DNA from: Candidatus Nanopelagicales bacterium
Lineage (GTDB): Bacteria; Actinomycetota; Actinomycetes; S36-B12
Direction of reading: 5' to 3'
Assembly: GCA_030836325.1 (NCBI GenBank)
Contig: JAURQC010000097.1
Span: forward strand, 1-22,804
Length of the DNA: 22,804 nt
In this document: positions 1 through 7,219 of the stretch, in pieces
Layout of the letters: each line of letters starts with the position of its first letter
Position numbering within the stretch: position 1 is the first letter of the stretch
Position numbers and translations under genes: made by a program
The notes under the pieces: model-generated
What the model saw: only the letters and a program-made list of their open reading frames with translations
What the model was told of the DNA's origin: nothing
The model's database searches: none

Positions 1-941
1 CAGGAGGCAAGCGTCTTCGCCCGGCCTTCGCCTACTGGGGATGGCGTGGCGCTACGCGCAATGCCACAGATGACTCAGCCATCGAATCCGCTGTGGTCCA
101 AGCCGTCACCGGTCTGGAATTCCTGCAGGCATGTGCACTTATCCATGACGACGTCATGGACGGCTCCGACACCCGGCGCGGTCTGCCCGCTGCGCACCGT
201 AGGTTCGCCGGGCTGCACCGTGGAGAGCAGTGGCTTGGTTCACCCGAATCCTTCGGCATCGGTGCAGCGATCCTGCTCGGGGACCTGTGCCTGTCCTGGG
301 CCGACGAGGTCCTTCTCACAGCCGAACTTGATCGCGACGCACTGCAGCGCGCCAAGAGAATCTACGACGAAATGCGCTCGGAACTGATGGCTGGGCAGTA
401 CCTCGACCTACTCGAGCAGGCCTGCGGTGGCGGCTCGGTGGATCGCGCGATGCAGGTCGTGCGCTACAAGTCCGCCAAGTACACAATCGAACGCCCGCTG
501 CACATCGGTGCCGCCATCGCCGGTGCACCTGAGTCGATCTATACGGCTTACTCCGGCTACGGATTACCGCTAGGTGAGGCATTCCAGCTGAGAGACGATG
601 TTCTCGGAGTCTTCGGAGATCCTGAGCAGACCGGCAAGCCCGCTGGCGACGATCTTCGCGAGGGTAAGCGAACGGTGCTGGTCGCCCTCGCTCACGAACG
701 GGCCGATGATTCGCAGCGCGGACACTTGCGCGCACTCCTGGGTGATCCGGGCTTGGACACCACCGGCGTCGCAACACTGCGAACGATCATCGAGGACACC
801 GGTGCCCTGGCCAGCACCGAACAGATGATCGACGAGCTGCTGGAGCGAGCTCTCTCCTCGCTGGACGGAGCCGGCCTCACCGACGATGCTCGCGAGGTCC
901 TCACGGGCTTGGCCTACGCCGCAACGCGCAGAAGCGTCTAA
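1..941 (+). CDS. crtE/idsA: Geranylgeranyl/polyprenyl diphosphate synthase, 5'-truncated by window edge
   Basis: This is a trans-isoprenyl diphosphate synthase that condenses IPP with allylic diphosphates, probably to GGPP for the carotenoid genes downstream. The reading frame is already open at base 3, where it encodes GGKRLRP, the conserved region I motif of the family. The gene therefore starts left of the window, and the internal GTG at 93 is not its start. The first Asp-rich motif (HDDVMD, DDxxD at about 147-161) and the second (QLRDDVLGVFGDP, about 585-620) are both intact. These are followed by the usual Gly-Lys/DD region (TGKPAGDDLREGKRT). The C-terminus is complete, with TAA at 939-941. 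crtI follows after 53 nt on the same strand, so the two are probably cotranscribed. The position also matches idsA2 next to pknL in mycobacteria. The product chain length (C20 or longer) cannot be read from the sequence; the context favours C20. Confidence 0.93.
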   Translation, partial: GGKRLRPAFAYWGWRGATRNATDDSAIESAVVQAVTGLEFLQACALIHDDVMDGSDTRRGLPAAHRRFAGLHRGEQWLGSPESFGIGAAILLGDLCLSWADEVLLTAELDRDALQRAKRIYDEMRSELMAGQYLDLLEQACGGGSVDRAMQVVRYKSAKYTIERPLHIGAAIAGAPESIYTAYSGYGLPLGEAFQLRDDVLGVFGDPEQTGKPAGDDLREGKRTVLVALAHERADDSQRGHLRALLGDPGLDTTGVATLRTIIEDTGALASTEQMIDELLERALSSLDGAGLTDDAREVLTGLAYAATRRSV

Positions 942-994
942 TCCACGGCAGACTAGAAGATCGCTCGCACTTCACCTTTTACCCAAGGAGCCCC

Positions 995-2551
995 ATGTCA
1001 CTGCTCGCCCAGGCCGAACGCTTCATGCCGTGGACGGGTCCGCGAACGGTGACCGGTCCAACGGACGAGGTAATTGTCGTCGGAGCGGGGCTCGCTGGAC
1101 TCTCAGCAGCGATGCGCCTGGCGGGTGCCGGTCGATCGGTGACCATCCTCGAACGCGACGACAAGCCAGGAGGGCGCGCCGGACAGGTCTCCCTCCAAGG
1201 AGCCAGTGGGGAGTACCGCATCGACACCGGACCGACGGTTCTCACGATGCCCGATTTGATCGCCGACGCCTTCGACTCGCTCGGCGAGAACATGTCCGAT
1301 TGGCTCGAACTCTCCCCGGTCGCACCCCTGTATCGCTCGTTCTACCCGGACGGCTCCGTTCTGGACGTTCACGCCGATGTGGATGAAATGGCCGAAGAGA
1401 TCAGCACTGTGATCGGTCCCGACGAGGCAGCTGGCTATCGGCGCTACGTGGATTTCGTCTCTGATCTCTACCGCTATGAGATGAAGGACTTCATTGATCG
1501 CAACATCGATTCGCCCCTCGATCTCCTCACTCCCGATCTCGCCAAACTGTTCGCCATCGGCGGCTTTCGCAAGCTGGCCCCCAAGGTGCGCGAGTACCTG
1601 AAGGATCCCCGCACCGAGCGCGTCTACTCCTTCCAAGCGATGTACGCGGGACTGTCTCCCTACGACGCACTCGCCATTTACGCAGTCATCGCCTACATGG
1701 ATTCCGTGGCCGGCGTTTTCTTCCCAAAGGGTGGGATGCACGCCGTTCCGCAGGCCATGGCTGCAGCCGCGGAAAAGCACGGCGTGACGATCCGGTACAA
1801 CGTGAACGTCGAGTCGATCGAAACGATTGGTGATCGCGCAACCGCCGCCATTACCTCCGATGGTGAACGCATCACCGCAGACGCCTTTGTCTTGAACCCT
1901 GACCTTCCCGTTGCCTACCGCGATCTACTCGGGCGCGAGCCGTGGAGCGTTCGGCGCCTGGACTACTCACCGTCGTGCTACCTGCTGCTTGCCGGTTCAT
2001 CGGCTCAGTACTCCAAGATCGCTCATCACAACATCCACTTCGGCAAGTCGTGGAAAGGTGTCTTCGAGGACCTGATCGACCGCCAGCAATTGATGAGTGA
2101 CCCGAGTCTTCTGGTAACCAACCCCAGCCACTCCGATCCCGACCTCGCGCCGGACGGCAAACAGATCTATTACGTCCTTTTCCCAACGCCTAACCTCGAT
2201 TCGCCGATCGATTGGTCGCTCACCAAGGATCGCTACCGCGACGAGGTCATACGCACGCTCGAGGAGCGCGGTTACGTGGGCTTCGGTGATGCGATCGAGG
2301 TTGAGGACATCACCACTCCCCAAGACTGGGCCGATCGCGGAATGGAGCGGGGTGCACCGTTTGCGTCAGCGCACTCCTTCCTACAGACAGGACCTTTCCG
2401 CCCCGGAAATCTGTGGGGTGAGAACGTGGTCTTCACCGGTTCGGGAACCCAGCCCGGCGTCGGCGTTCCCATGGTGCTCGTGTCGGGACGCTTGGCCGCC
2501 GAGCGAATCACTGGCCCAGACCCGACGTATCGCTCGCGCGCCCGTCGTTGA
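995..2551 (+). CDS. crtI: Phytoene desaturase (carotenoid isomerooxygenase family)
   Basis: This 518-residue FAD-dependent desaturase converts phytoene to lycopene. The N-terminal dinucleotide fold EVIVVGAGLAGLSAAMRL (about residues 25-42) is followed by an acidic strand end (ILERD) and the GGRAG motif typical of CrtI. The C-terminal FAD-contact signature GTQPGVGVPMVLVSGRLAAE lies near residues 485-505. Length and both motifs fit bacterial CrtI (about 490-510 residues). The ATG at 995 is supported by an AAGGAG Shine-Dalgarno about 4 nt upstream. crtB starts 24 nt after its stop. With no other desaturase in view, CrtI probably performs all four desaturation steps, but the number of steps is inferred. 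Confidence 0.96.
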   Translation: MSLLAQAERFMPWTGPRTVTGPTDEVIVVGAGLAGLSAAMRLAGAGRSVTILERDDKPGGRAGQVSLQGASGEYRIDTGPTVLTMPDLIADAFDSLGENMSDWLELSPVAPLYRSFYPDGSVLDVHADVDEMAEEISTVIGPDEAAGYRRYVDFVSDLYRYEMKDFIDRNIDSPLDLLTPDLAKLFAIGGFRKLAPKVREYLKDPRTERVYSFQAMYAGLSPYDALAIYAVIAYMDSVAGVFFPKGGMHAVPQAMAAAAEKHGVTIRYNVNVESIETIGDRATAAITSDGERITADAFVLNPDLPVAYRDLLGREPWSVRRLDYSPSCYLLLAGSSAQYSKIAHHNIHFGKSWKGVFEDLIDRQQLMSDPSLLVTNPSHSDPDLAPDGKQIYYVLFPTPNLDSPIDWSLTKDRYRDEVIRTLEERGYVGFGDAIEVEDITTPQDWADRGMERGAPFASAHSFLQTGPFRPGNLWGENVVFTGSGTQPGVGVPMVLVSGRLAAERITGPDPTYRSRARR

Positions 2552-2575
2552 TCGGGGGCATGCCAGGATGAGCCG

Positions 2576-3535
2576 GTGAGTTCTCGGGACCTGAATGCCG
2601 CAGGGATCAGCGATCCACAGATGCGTGCGTCCTACGAGCGCTGCCGGCAACTCAACGCCGCGCACGGCAAGACCTACTACCTCGCGACACTCCTCTTGCC
2701 TCCAGGTAAACGGCCTTACGTGCACGCTCTCTACGGATTTGCCCGCTACGCCGACGAGATCGTCGATGATCTTGCTTCAACCCTCACCGAACAACAAAAG
2801 GCCGACTGGCTGCGCTCATGGGGTGATGCTTTCCTAGCCGACCTCGACGCAGGACATTCCGACGATCCAGTGTGTCGCGCGGTCGTGGACACCGTCCGAC
2901 GGTGGGAGATCCCCCGTGAGTACTTCGAAGCTTTCTTGCACTCGATGACCATGGACCTCACCGTGACCGAGTACCGCACCTACGACGATCTCTACGAATA
3001 CGTCTATGGATCGGCGGCCGTGATCGGCCTGCAGATGGTCCCGATCCTGGAACCGTCTGACCCGGCTGCCTTCGATTACGCCATGAAGCTTGGTGTGTCC
3101 TTCCAACTAGCCAACTTCGTTCGGGACGTCTCTGAGGATCTCGATCGAGGTCGGGTGTACCTGCCGATGGATGAACTCGAGCGCTTCGGCGTCACCAGAG
3201 AAGTTCTCATGAAACGTGAGGCGACGGCTGAGGTCAAAGCTGCCCTGCGTCACCAGATCGATCGAGTCAAGAGACTTGAGTTGGAGTCCCGTCCCGGCAT
3301 CGACATGCTCCATCCATCGTCTCGGGACTGCATTGATGCTGCCCGAGTCCTGTACTGCGGCATCGCCGACGAAGTGGTCAATATCGACTACGAGGTTTTC
3401 AAAAAACGGGCCACGGTGCCGATGAAGCAGCGCCTATGGGTGGCACTTCCCGCGTGGCGCAAGGCCGTCAAAGCCCGACGCCGCTTCGGTCCAGGACATG
3501 TCCGCGGCATCAACCCGACGTACGCGACCAACTAG
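2576..3535 (+). CDS. crtB: Phytoene synthase
   Basis: This 319-residue squalene/phytoene synthase family enzyme joins two GGPP molecules into phytoene, the committed carotenoid step. Both Mg-diphosphate Asp motifs are present: DEIVD (D60-D64, in RYADEIVDD) and DVSED (D184-D188, in NFVRDVSEDLDRGRVYLP). The YYLATLLLP region near residues 34-42 is also characteristic. The start is GTG at 2576, with AGGA about 7 nt upstream. The gene is the last of the + strand crtE-crtI-crtB run. Its TAG stop overlaps the stop of the convergent lycopene cyclase subunit by 3 bases around a shared CTAG, so there is no room for a terminator between the two transcripts. Confidence 0.96.
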   Translation: MSSRDLNAAGISDPQMRASYERCRQLNAAHGKTYYLATLLLPPGKRPYVHALYGFARYADEIVDDLASTLTEQQKADWLRSWGDAFLADLDAGHSDDPVCRAVVDTVRRWEIPREYFEAFLHSMTMDLTVTEYRTYDDLYEYVYGSAAVIGLQMVPILEPSDPAAFDYAMKLGVSFQLANFVRDVSEDLDRGRVYLPMDELERFGVTREVLMKREATAEVKAALRHQIDRVKRLELESRPGIDMLHPSSRDCIDAARVLYCGIADEVVNIDYEVFKKRATVPMKQRLWVALPAWRKAVKARRRFGPGHVRGINPTYATN

Positions 3536-3945
3536 GCGTCGGTACTTCTCACGCGGTCCTTGCGATTCCACGTCCGCCACAAGGGCGGCCCCGCGGTTGG
3601 TCGCCTAGCGATTCCTATCCGACCGAACAGCACCCATAGCGACAACGAGAGCAGCACCAAGGCGAAGCCGAACATCAGGTCTTCGGCCGGCGCGAAGGCG
3701 ATTCGCCCGTCACCGAGCAGGGGCGGTGGGCCATCGGTGGGTGAGGTGGATCCGATGATCGCTGCGCCGTCGTACTGGACGATCCCAAAACCAGTGAACA
3801 TGCCGTTAGTTATCAACTGGAAGAAAAAGATGATCGCGTAGGACACCCAAAACGCCAGTCTCGTCACCAAGCGCGTGCGAAGGCCGAAGAGGTCCACCAC
3901 TACCGCGGTGAGGACTGCGAGCACGGCGATCTGTGTGTAGGTCAT
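3532..3945 (-). CDS. crtYd: Lycopene cyclase, second subunit (CrtYd-type)
   Basis: This 137-residue membrane protein has the lycopene cyclase domain found in actinobacterial CrtYc/CrtYd and in the fused fungal and archaeal cyclases. It has three or so hydrophobic helices: one at the N-terminus, one around FWVSYAIIFFFQLITNGMF, and one around LMFGFALVLLSLSLWVLF. The conserved PAEDLMFGF segment precedes the last helix and corresponds to the acidic PxED motif of the family. The Arg-rich tail is cytoplasmic by the positive-inside rule. It pairs with the gene just upstream on the same strand, whose stop overlaps this ATG as ATGA, so translational coupling to make a 1:1 heterodimer is likely. The subunits should cyclise lycopene ends. 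Whether the product is beta- or epsilon-ringed cannot be told. Confidence 0.88.
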   Translation of the reverse strand: MTYTQIAVLAVLTAVVVDLFGLRTRLVTRLAFWVSYAIIFFFQLITNGMFTGFGIVQYDGAAIIGSTSPTDGPPPLLGDGRIAFAPAEDLMFGFALVLLSLSLWVLFGRIGIARRPTAGPPLWRTWNRKDRVRSTDA

Positions 3946-4322
3946 GACTCGCTCACCTCGACAGGATCTGCACCGTCACCCACGGGCCACCCCTTGACAC
4001 TGCGGACGGCTTCGAGCGTCAGGATCGACGCCAACGGAATCACCAGGAAGAACAGCAGTTCGTCGAGAGGAACGTCACCGGGAAGGTAGACCCCGGTGAT
4101 GAGTGAGGTGTCGAAGAACCAGTGCCCCTGCGAAATGGCGTACGCATCCCACAACAGGAACGGCCAGATGACCAACACCATGACCAGCACCAGCCGCGGC
4201 CAGCGTGCAAGGACGTGGGTGCGCAAGACGACTTCCAACCACAACGACCCGATAAGCACAAAGACGAGGACGCCCACGTAGGCAAGTGAGGCCGGCATGC
4301 TCCAATACTTGCCCATGAGCAT
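3942..4322 (-). CDS. crtYc: Lycopene cyclase, first subunit (CrtYc-type)
   Basis: This is the partner subunit of the heterodimeric lycopene cyclase. After a short N-terminus there are three hydrophobic stretches, including LAYVGVLVFVLIGSLWLEVV and LVLVMVLVIWPFLLW. The family motifs FLLWDAYA, GHWFFD and PLDELLFFLVIPLA are all present. The frame stays open far upstream (to 4571), but that part is not membrane-like and lies antisense to the neighbouring kinase, so it was excluded. The start is uncertain. ATG 4322 or GTG 4325 have GAGGAG 10 or 7 nt upstream; ATG 4316 and ATG 4298 are alternatives, and 4298 gives the 118-residue form closest to homologues. The 3' end overlaps crtYd by 4 nt. With most start choices the 5' end overlaps the divergent kinase gene. 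Confidence 0.87.
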   Translation of the reverse strand: MLMGKYWSMPASLAYVGVLVFVLIGSLWLEVVLRTHVLARWPRLVLVMVLVIWPFLLWDAYAISQGHWFFDTSLITGVYLPGDVPLDELLFFLVIPLASILTLEAVRSVKGWPVGDGADPVEVSES

Positions 4323-4854
4323 CACCGCGCTACTCCTCGGGGGCGAGTGCACCGGTAAGACGCACCTTGCACTGGCTTTGGCGCAGGAGATGGCGAGTTG
4401 CGGCAACTCCTCGCTGGTCATTCCGGAGGTACTGCGGACGTTCGTCGACGAAAGGGGTCGGACCCCGCTCGAGGAGGACCAACCGAAAATCTGGCAAGCA
4501 CAGTCCGATGCACTGGCCTCTGGTCGCGCGAGGGGTACGGATGTTGTCATCTGCGATCCGGCCCCACTCATGACCGCCGTTTACAGCATCCAGTACTTCG
4601 ATGACTCATCGCTGCTCGACAAGGCGCTTGCGCAAACCAGTGACGCCGACCTAATCATCTGGTGTCGGCCGGACATCACATGGGAGCCCGATGGCCCGCA
4701 CCGTGATGGGCCACAGGTGAGACAGGCAACCGATCAACTCCTGCAGGAGCTGGTGATCCCGCATATCGACGAGCATCGCCTGCACCTCGCCACCGGATCG
4801 GGCAGAGTGCGAGTAGAAGCCGCATCGGCCGCCCTCCTGCCCTTGCTCAACTAG
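4297..4854 (+). CDS. NadR-like AAA family kinase (probable ribosylnicotinamide kinase type)
   Basis: This 185-residue P-loop protein resembles the C-terminal kinase domain of NadR, which phosphorylates nicotinamide riboside in NAD salvage. The Walker A motif GGECTGKT lies at residues 15-22. Further family landmarks follow: an EVLRTFVDERGR segment (NadR E-x-x-R region), the Gln-containing helix QPKIWQAQ, ICDPAPLMTAVYSIQYF at the position of the NadR D-T-x-x-x-T-x-x-Y segment, and WCRPDITWEPDGPHRDG, a close match to the NadR D-I-x-W-x-x-D-G-x-R motif. No HTH or adenylyltransferase domain is attached. ATG 4297 has GAGG 5 nt upstream; ATG 4315 has no visible Shine-Dalgarno but starts closer to the P-loop. 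The gene is divergent from, and overlaps, crtYc. The substrate is inferred from family resemblance only, and a link to carotenoids is not shown. Confidence 0.78.
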   Translation: MLQYLPMSITALLLGGECTGKTHLALALAQEMASCGNSSLVIPEVLRTFVDERGRTPLEEDQPKIWQAQSDALASGRARGTDVVICDPAPLMTAVYSIQYFDDSSLLDKALAQTSDADLIIWCRPDITWEPDGPHRDGPQVRQATDQLLQELVIPHIDEHRLHLATGSGRVRVEAASAALLPLLN

Positions 4855-4866
4855 CGGCCGCGTGGC

Positions 4867-4898
4867 TACCGGAGCCGGTACCGATCCCAACCTAAACT
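4867..4898 (+). promoter_or_regulatory. Promoter with 14-bp palindrome upstream of the PASTA kinase
   Basis: A TANNNT -10 element (TAAACT, 4893-4898) lies 7 nt before the kinase ATG, and there is no Shine-Dalgarno, which suggests a leaderless transcript. Where a -35 box would lie, there is instead a perfect inverted repeat, TACCGG-AG-CCGGTA (4867-4880). I see no TTGAC-like hexamer. The palindrome could be an activator or repressor site; this is inferred from position and symmetry. Confidence 0.5.
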
Positions 4899-4905
4899 CG
4901 CAAGA

Positions 4906-6822
4906 ATGGAGACGGGTCCCCGCGCTGGCCTCGTCGGCAAAATCGTCGGATCTCGCTACGAAATCCGCGCACTACTCGCCCGCGGGGGCATGGCCACCGT
5001 CTATGAGGCGATCGATCTGCGCCTGGATCGCAAAGTTGCACTCAAGGTCATGCACCCGCATCTGGCCGCCGACCCCGGATTCGTCGCCCGTTTCGAGCGC
5101 GAGGCGAAATCTGCAGCGCGCCTTTCCCACCCGCACGTGGTCGGCGTGTACGACCAGGGTGAAGCCGACGGACTCGTCTACCTCGCCATGGAACTCATTC
5201 CCGGACGCACGCTGCGTGATGTCATCCGTGAGTACGGACCACTCACCACCGAGCAAGCGCTCGTCTTTCTCGAACCCGTACTCGAGGCACTCGAAGCAGC
5301 CCACGCCGCCGGCCTCGTGCACCGCGATATAAAGCCCGAGAACGTCCTGATCTCTCACGATGGCCGCGTCAAGGTCGCCGATTTCGGACTAGCGCGGGCG
5401 GTTGCAACGTCGGAGACAAACGCCACGGCAGGGGTGCTGATCGGAACCGTCGCCTATCTCGCACCAGAGCAGGTCGAGCGCGGAGACGCAGATGAACGCA
5501 CTGACATTTATGCCGCGGGCATCTGCCTGTTCGAAATGATCACCGGCCAGGTGCCACACGCTGGCGATACTCCACTGTCCGTGGCCTACCAACACGTCAA
5601 CTCCGATGTTCCCGCTCCGTCCAGAGTGCGGTCGGGCATTCCGGCGGAAGCGGATGCAATCGTGCGCACGGCCACTCGCCGCGATCCCGCGCAGCGCTAC
5701 CGCAGTGGCCAGGACTTCCTCATCGACATCAAACGAGCCCGAGCTGGTCTGCCAGCCCCCGAACCGTTCATCGACGCTCCTGCGATGAACGACACCCTGG
5801 TTGTCGGCACCGCATATGCCGACGACACTGACAGCGGCTATGGCAACCACCAGCTCGAGGATTACGACTACACCAACTACGACGACAACTACGAGGACAA
5901 CTACGAGGACGAGTACTACGAACCTCGACGACGCACCGGCCTGCGCGCGATCATCGCCGTAATCGTTGCGCTGACTATCGGTGGCGCGGGCTTCGCCGGA
6001 TGGTGGCTAGCCGCTGGACCGGGCACCTACTCCCCCACGCCTGACGTCGTTGGGCAACCGTTCGACCAAGCAACGTCATCGTTGTCAGCAGAAGGCCTAG
6101 CGCTAGAAGCCGCAGCCGAGGAATACAGCGAGACCGTTCCGGCCGGTTCGATCATGACCACCGATCCACTACCAGGAGATGGCATCCGCCCCGGCGGCAC
6201 CGTCTCAGCCGTCATCTCACTCGGTCCCGAGCGGTACTCGGTTCCCGATGTCCGAGGTTCCACGCCGGCTGAGGCGACGGCAGCGATAGTGGAAGCAGGC
6301 TTAGCAACGGCCGGTCGAGTCGAGGCGTTCGATGATCAAGTACCCGCGGGACAGGTTGCACGCACCGAACCGGCCATCGGCGAACCTGTTCCGCCGGATA
6401 CGCCTGTCAATCTTGTGGTCTCCAAGGGACCCGAACCCGTCGAACTTCCCGACATCACCGGCAAAAAGCAGTCGGTCGCCACGAAGCGACTCGAGGAATC
6501 CGGATTGCAAGTGACTACCACTAAGGAGTTCTCCACAAGTGTCGCCCAGGGCCGCGTGGTGTCGATGTCACCCAAGGCCGCGACGGTGGTCGACTCCGGC
6601 AGTACTGTCGAACTGGTTATTTCGAAAGGACCACCCCCAGTCGAAGTTCCTGACCTAATCGACCTGCGCCGCAAAGCGGCCGTCGAAGCGCTCGAACGAC
6701 TCGGCCTGAAAGCGGAGATCGACGACGGCGAGGTGACGCGGCTCAATCGCGTATTCGATCAATCACCCTCGCCAGGTGAGCTGGTTCCGCGCGGCACCAC
6801 AGTGATCCTTCGGATCATCTGA
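4906..6822 (+). CDS. Membrane Ser/Thr protein kinase with four PASTA domains (PknB-type, in the pknL position)
   Basis: This 638-residue Hanks-type kinase probably senses peptidoglycan fragments or lipid II outside the cell and phosphorylates cytoplasmic targets. The kinase domain (about residues 18-278) has a Gly-rich loop at ARGGMATVYEA, Lys47 in VALKVM, a likely alphaC Glu66, HRDIKPEN (139-146, catalytic Asp141), DFG (159-161) and APEQ (186-189). The juxtamembrane stretch at about 310-340 is rich in Tyr, Asp, Glu and Asn. One transmembrane helix (about 348-369) is followed by four PASTA repeats (about 377-438, 445-508, 513-575, 580-638). The start at 4906 gives a normal kinase N-terminus and is probably leaderless. 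It stands between isoprenoid genes and aroG like mycobacterial pknL, but PknL as I recall lacks PASTA repeats, so the architecture is that of PknB. The gene ends 5 nt from the convergent HNH gene. Confidence 0.95.
   Translation: METGPRAGLVGKIVGSRYEIRALLARGGMATVYEAIDLRLDRKVALKVMHPHLAADPGFVARFEREAKSAARLSHPHVVGVYDQGEADGLVYLAMELIPGRTLRDVIREYGPLTTEQALVFLEPVLEALEAAHAAGLVHRDIKPENVLISHDGRVKVADFGLARAVATSETNATAGVLIGTVAYLAPEQVERGDADERTDIYAAGICLFEMITGQVPHAGDTPLSVAYQHVNSDVPAPSRVRSGIPAEADAIVRTATRRDPAQRYRSGQDFLIDIKRARAGLPAPEPFIDAPAMNDTLVVGTAYADDTDSGYGNHQLEDYDYTNYDDNYEDNYEDEYYEPRRRTGLRAIIAVIVALTIGGAGFAGWWLAAGPGTYSPTPDVVGQPFDQATSSLSAEGLALEAAAEEYSETVPAGSIMTTDPLPGDGIRPGGTVSAVISLGPERYSVPDVRGSTPAEATAAIVEAGLATAGRVEAFDDQVPAGQVARTEPAIGEPVPPDTPVNLVVSKGPEPVELPDITGKKQSVATKRLEESGLQVTTTKEFSTSVAQGRVVSMSPKAATVVDSGSTVELVISKGPPPVEVPDLIDLRRKAAVEALERLGLKAEIDDGEVTRLNRVFDQSPSPGELVPRGTTVILRII
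5872..5919 (+). repeat. 12-bp tandem repeat in the kinase juxtamembrane region
   Basis: Four 12-bp units lie head to tail. Units two and three (5884-5895 and 5896-5907) are identical (GACAACTACGAG), while the first and fourth are diverged copies. They encode a tetrapeptide repeat of the form [TD]-N-Y-[DE], ending in DEYY. The repeats keep the reading frame, so gain or loss of a unit would lengthen or shorten the acidic, tyrosine-rich linker without breaking the kinase. Confidence 0.75.
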
Positions 6823-6827
6823 CGCAC

Positions 6828-7196
6828 TCAGGCAATCATCCTTCGAAGTCTCCGCAGTTGACTGTCAACATACGGCCGAGCTCGCCGTGCACCACCGTCT
6901 CGCTTGACGCGCAATTTGAATGCTTCGAACGTTGAGATAAGGACATCAATCGCCGGATCCCATCCACGACGTTGACATTCATCGATCCATTCAGCCGGAG
7001 TTCGATGACCGCGCTCGCCATTGCATCGACGGCACGCTGCGACTTCGTTTTCCAACCAACTCGGCCCACCCTTGATTCGAGGAACCAGGTGCTCGGTGGT
7101 GGCAGCCACGAGGTCGGTGTCTATGGGTCGACGACACCACACACACGCACCACCGTCGCGCTCCAGGATCGCTGCCAAGCGCGCCCGTCGGTCCAT
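6828..7196 (-). CDS. Small HNH endonuclease family protein
   Basis: This 122-residue protein has an HNH nuclease core with structural zinc ligands. C18-x2-C21 (GACVWCRR) and C55-x2-C58 (ACRRCNGERGH) form the likely zinc site. Between them lie EH (35-36), matching the catalytic His, and the WLENEV segment with Asn50, and a further Asn59-x4-His64 follows. The C-terminal half is basic (many Arg), which fits nucleic acid binding. It starts 23 nt after aroG on the same strand and may share its transcript. No Shine-Dalgarno is visible before the ATG. It could act in DNA repair or restriction; neither is shown. No partner methylase or mobile element is nearby, so a stand-alone domestic role seems likelier than a restriction system or homing nuclease. 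Confidence 0.82.
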   Translation of the reverse strand: MDRRARLAAILERDGGACVWCRRPIDTDLVAATTEHLVPRIKGGPSWLENEVAACRRCNGERGHRTPAEWIDECQRRGWDPAIDVLISTFEAFKLRVKRDGGARRARPYVDSQLRRLRRMIA

Positions 7197-7219
7197 CGTC
7201 GATTCGGCCAGGGGCTAGA

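Noticed and set aside
1103..1780. 225-residue open frame on - inside crtI
   Set aside because: It is a shadow of crtI with no motif and no promoter or ribosome site.
4323..4571. Upstream extension of the minus-strand crtYc frame to 209 residues
   Set aside because: The added part is Ser/Ala-rich, not membrane-like, and antisense to the well-supported NadR-like kinase. The cyclase domain and a good Shine-Dalgarno start near 4322.
6828..7196. HNH gene as part of a restriction system or homing element
   Set aside because: There is no methylase, specificity subunit, intron/intein or mobile-element feature nearby. The gene sits in a normal core operon position.
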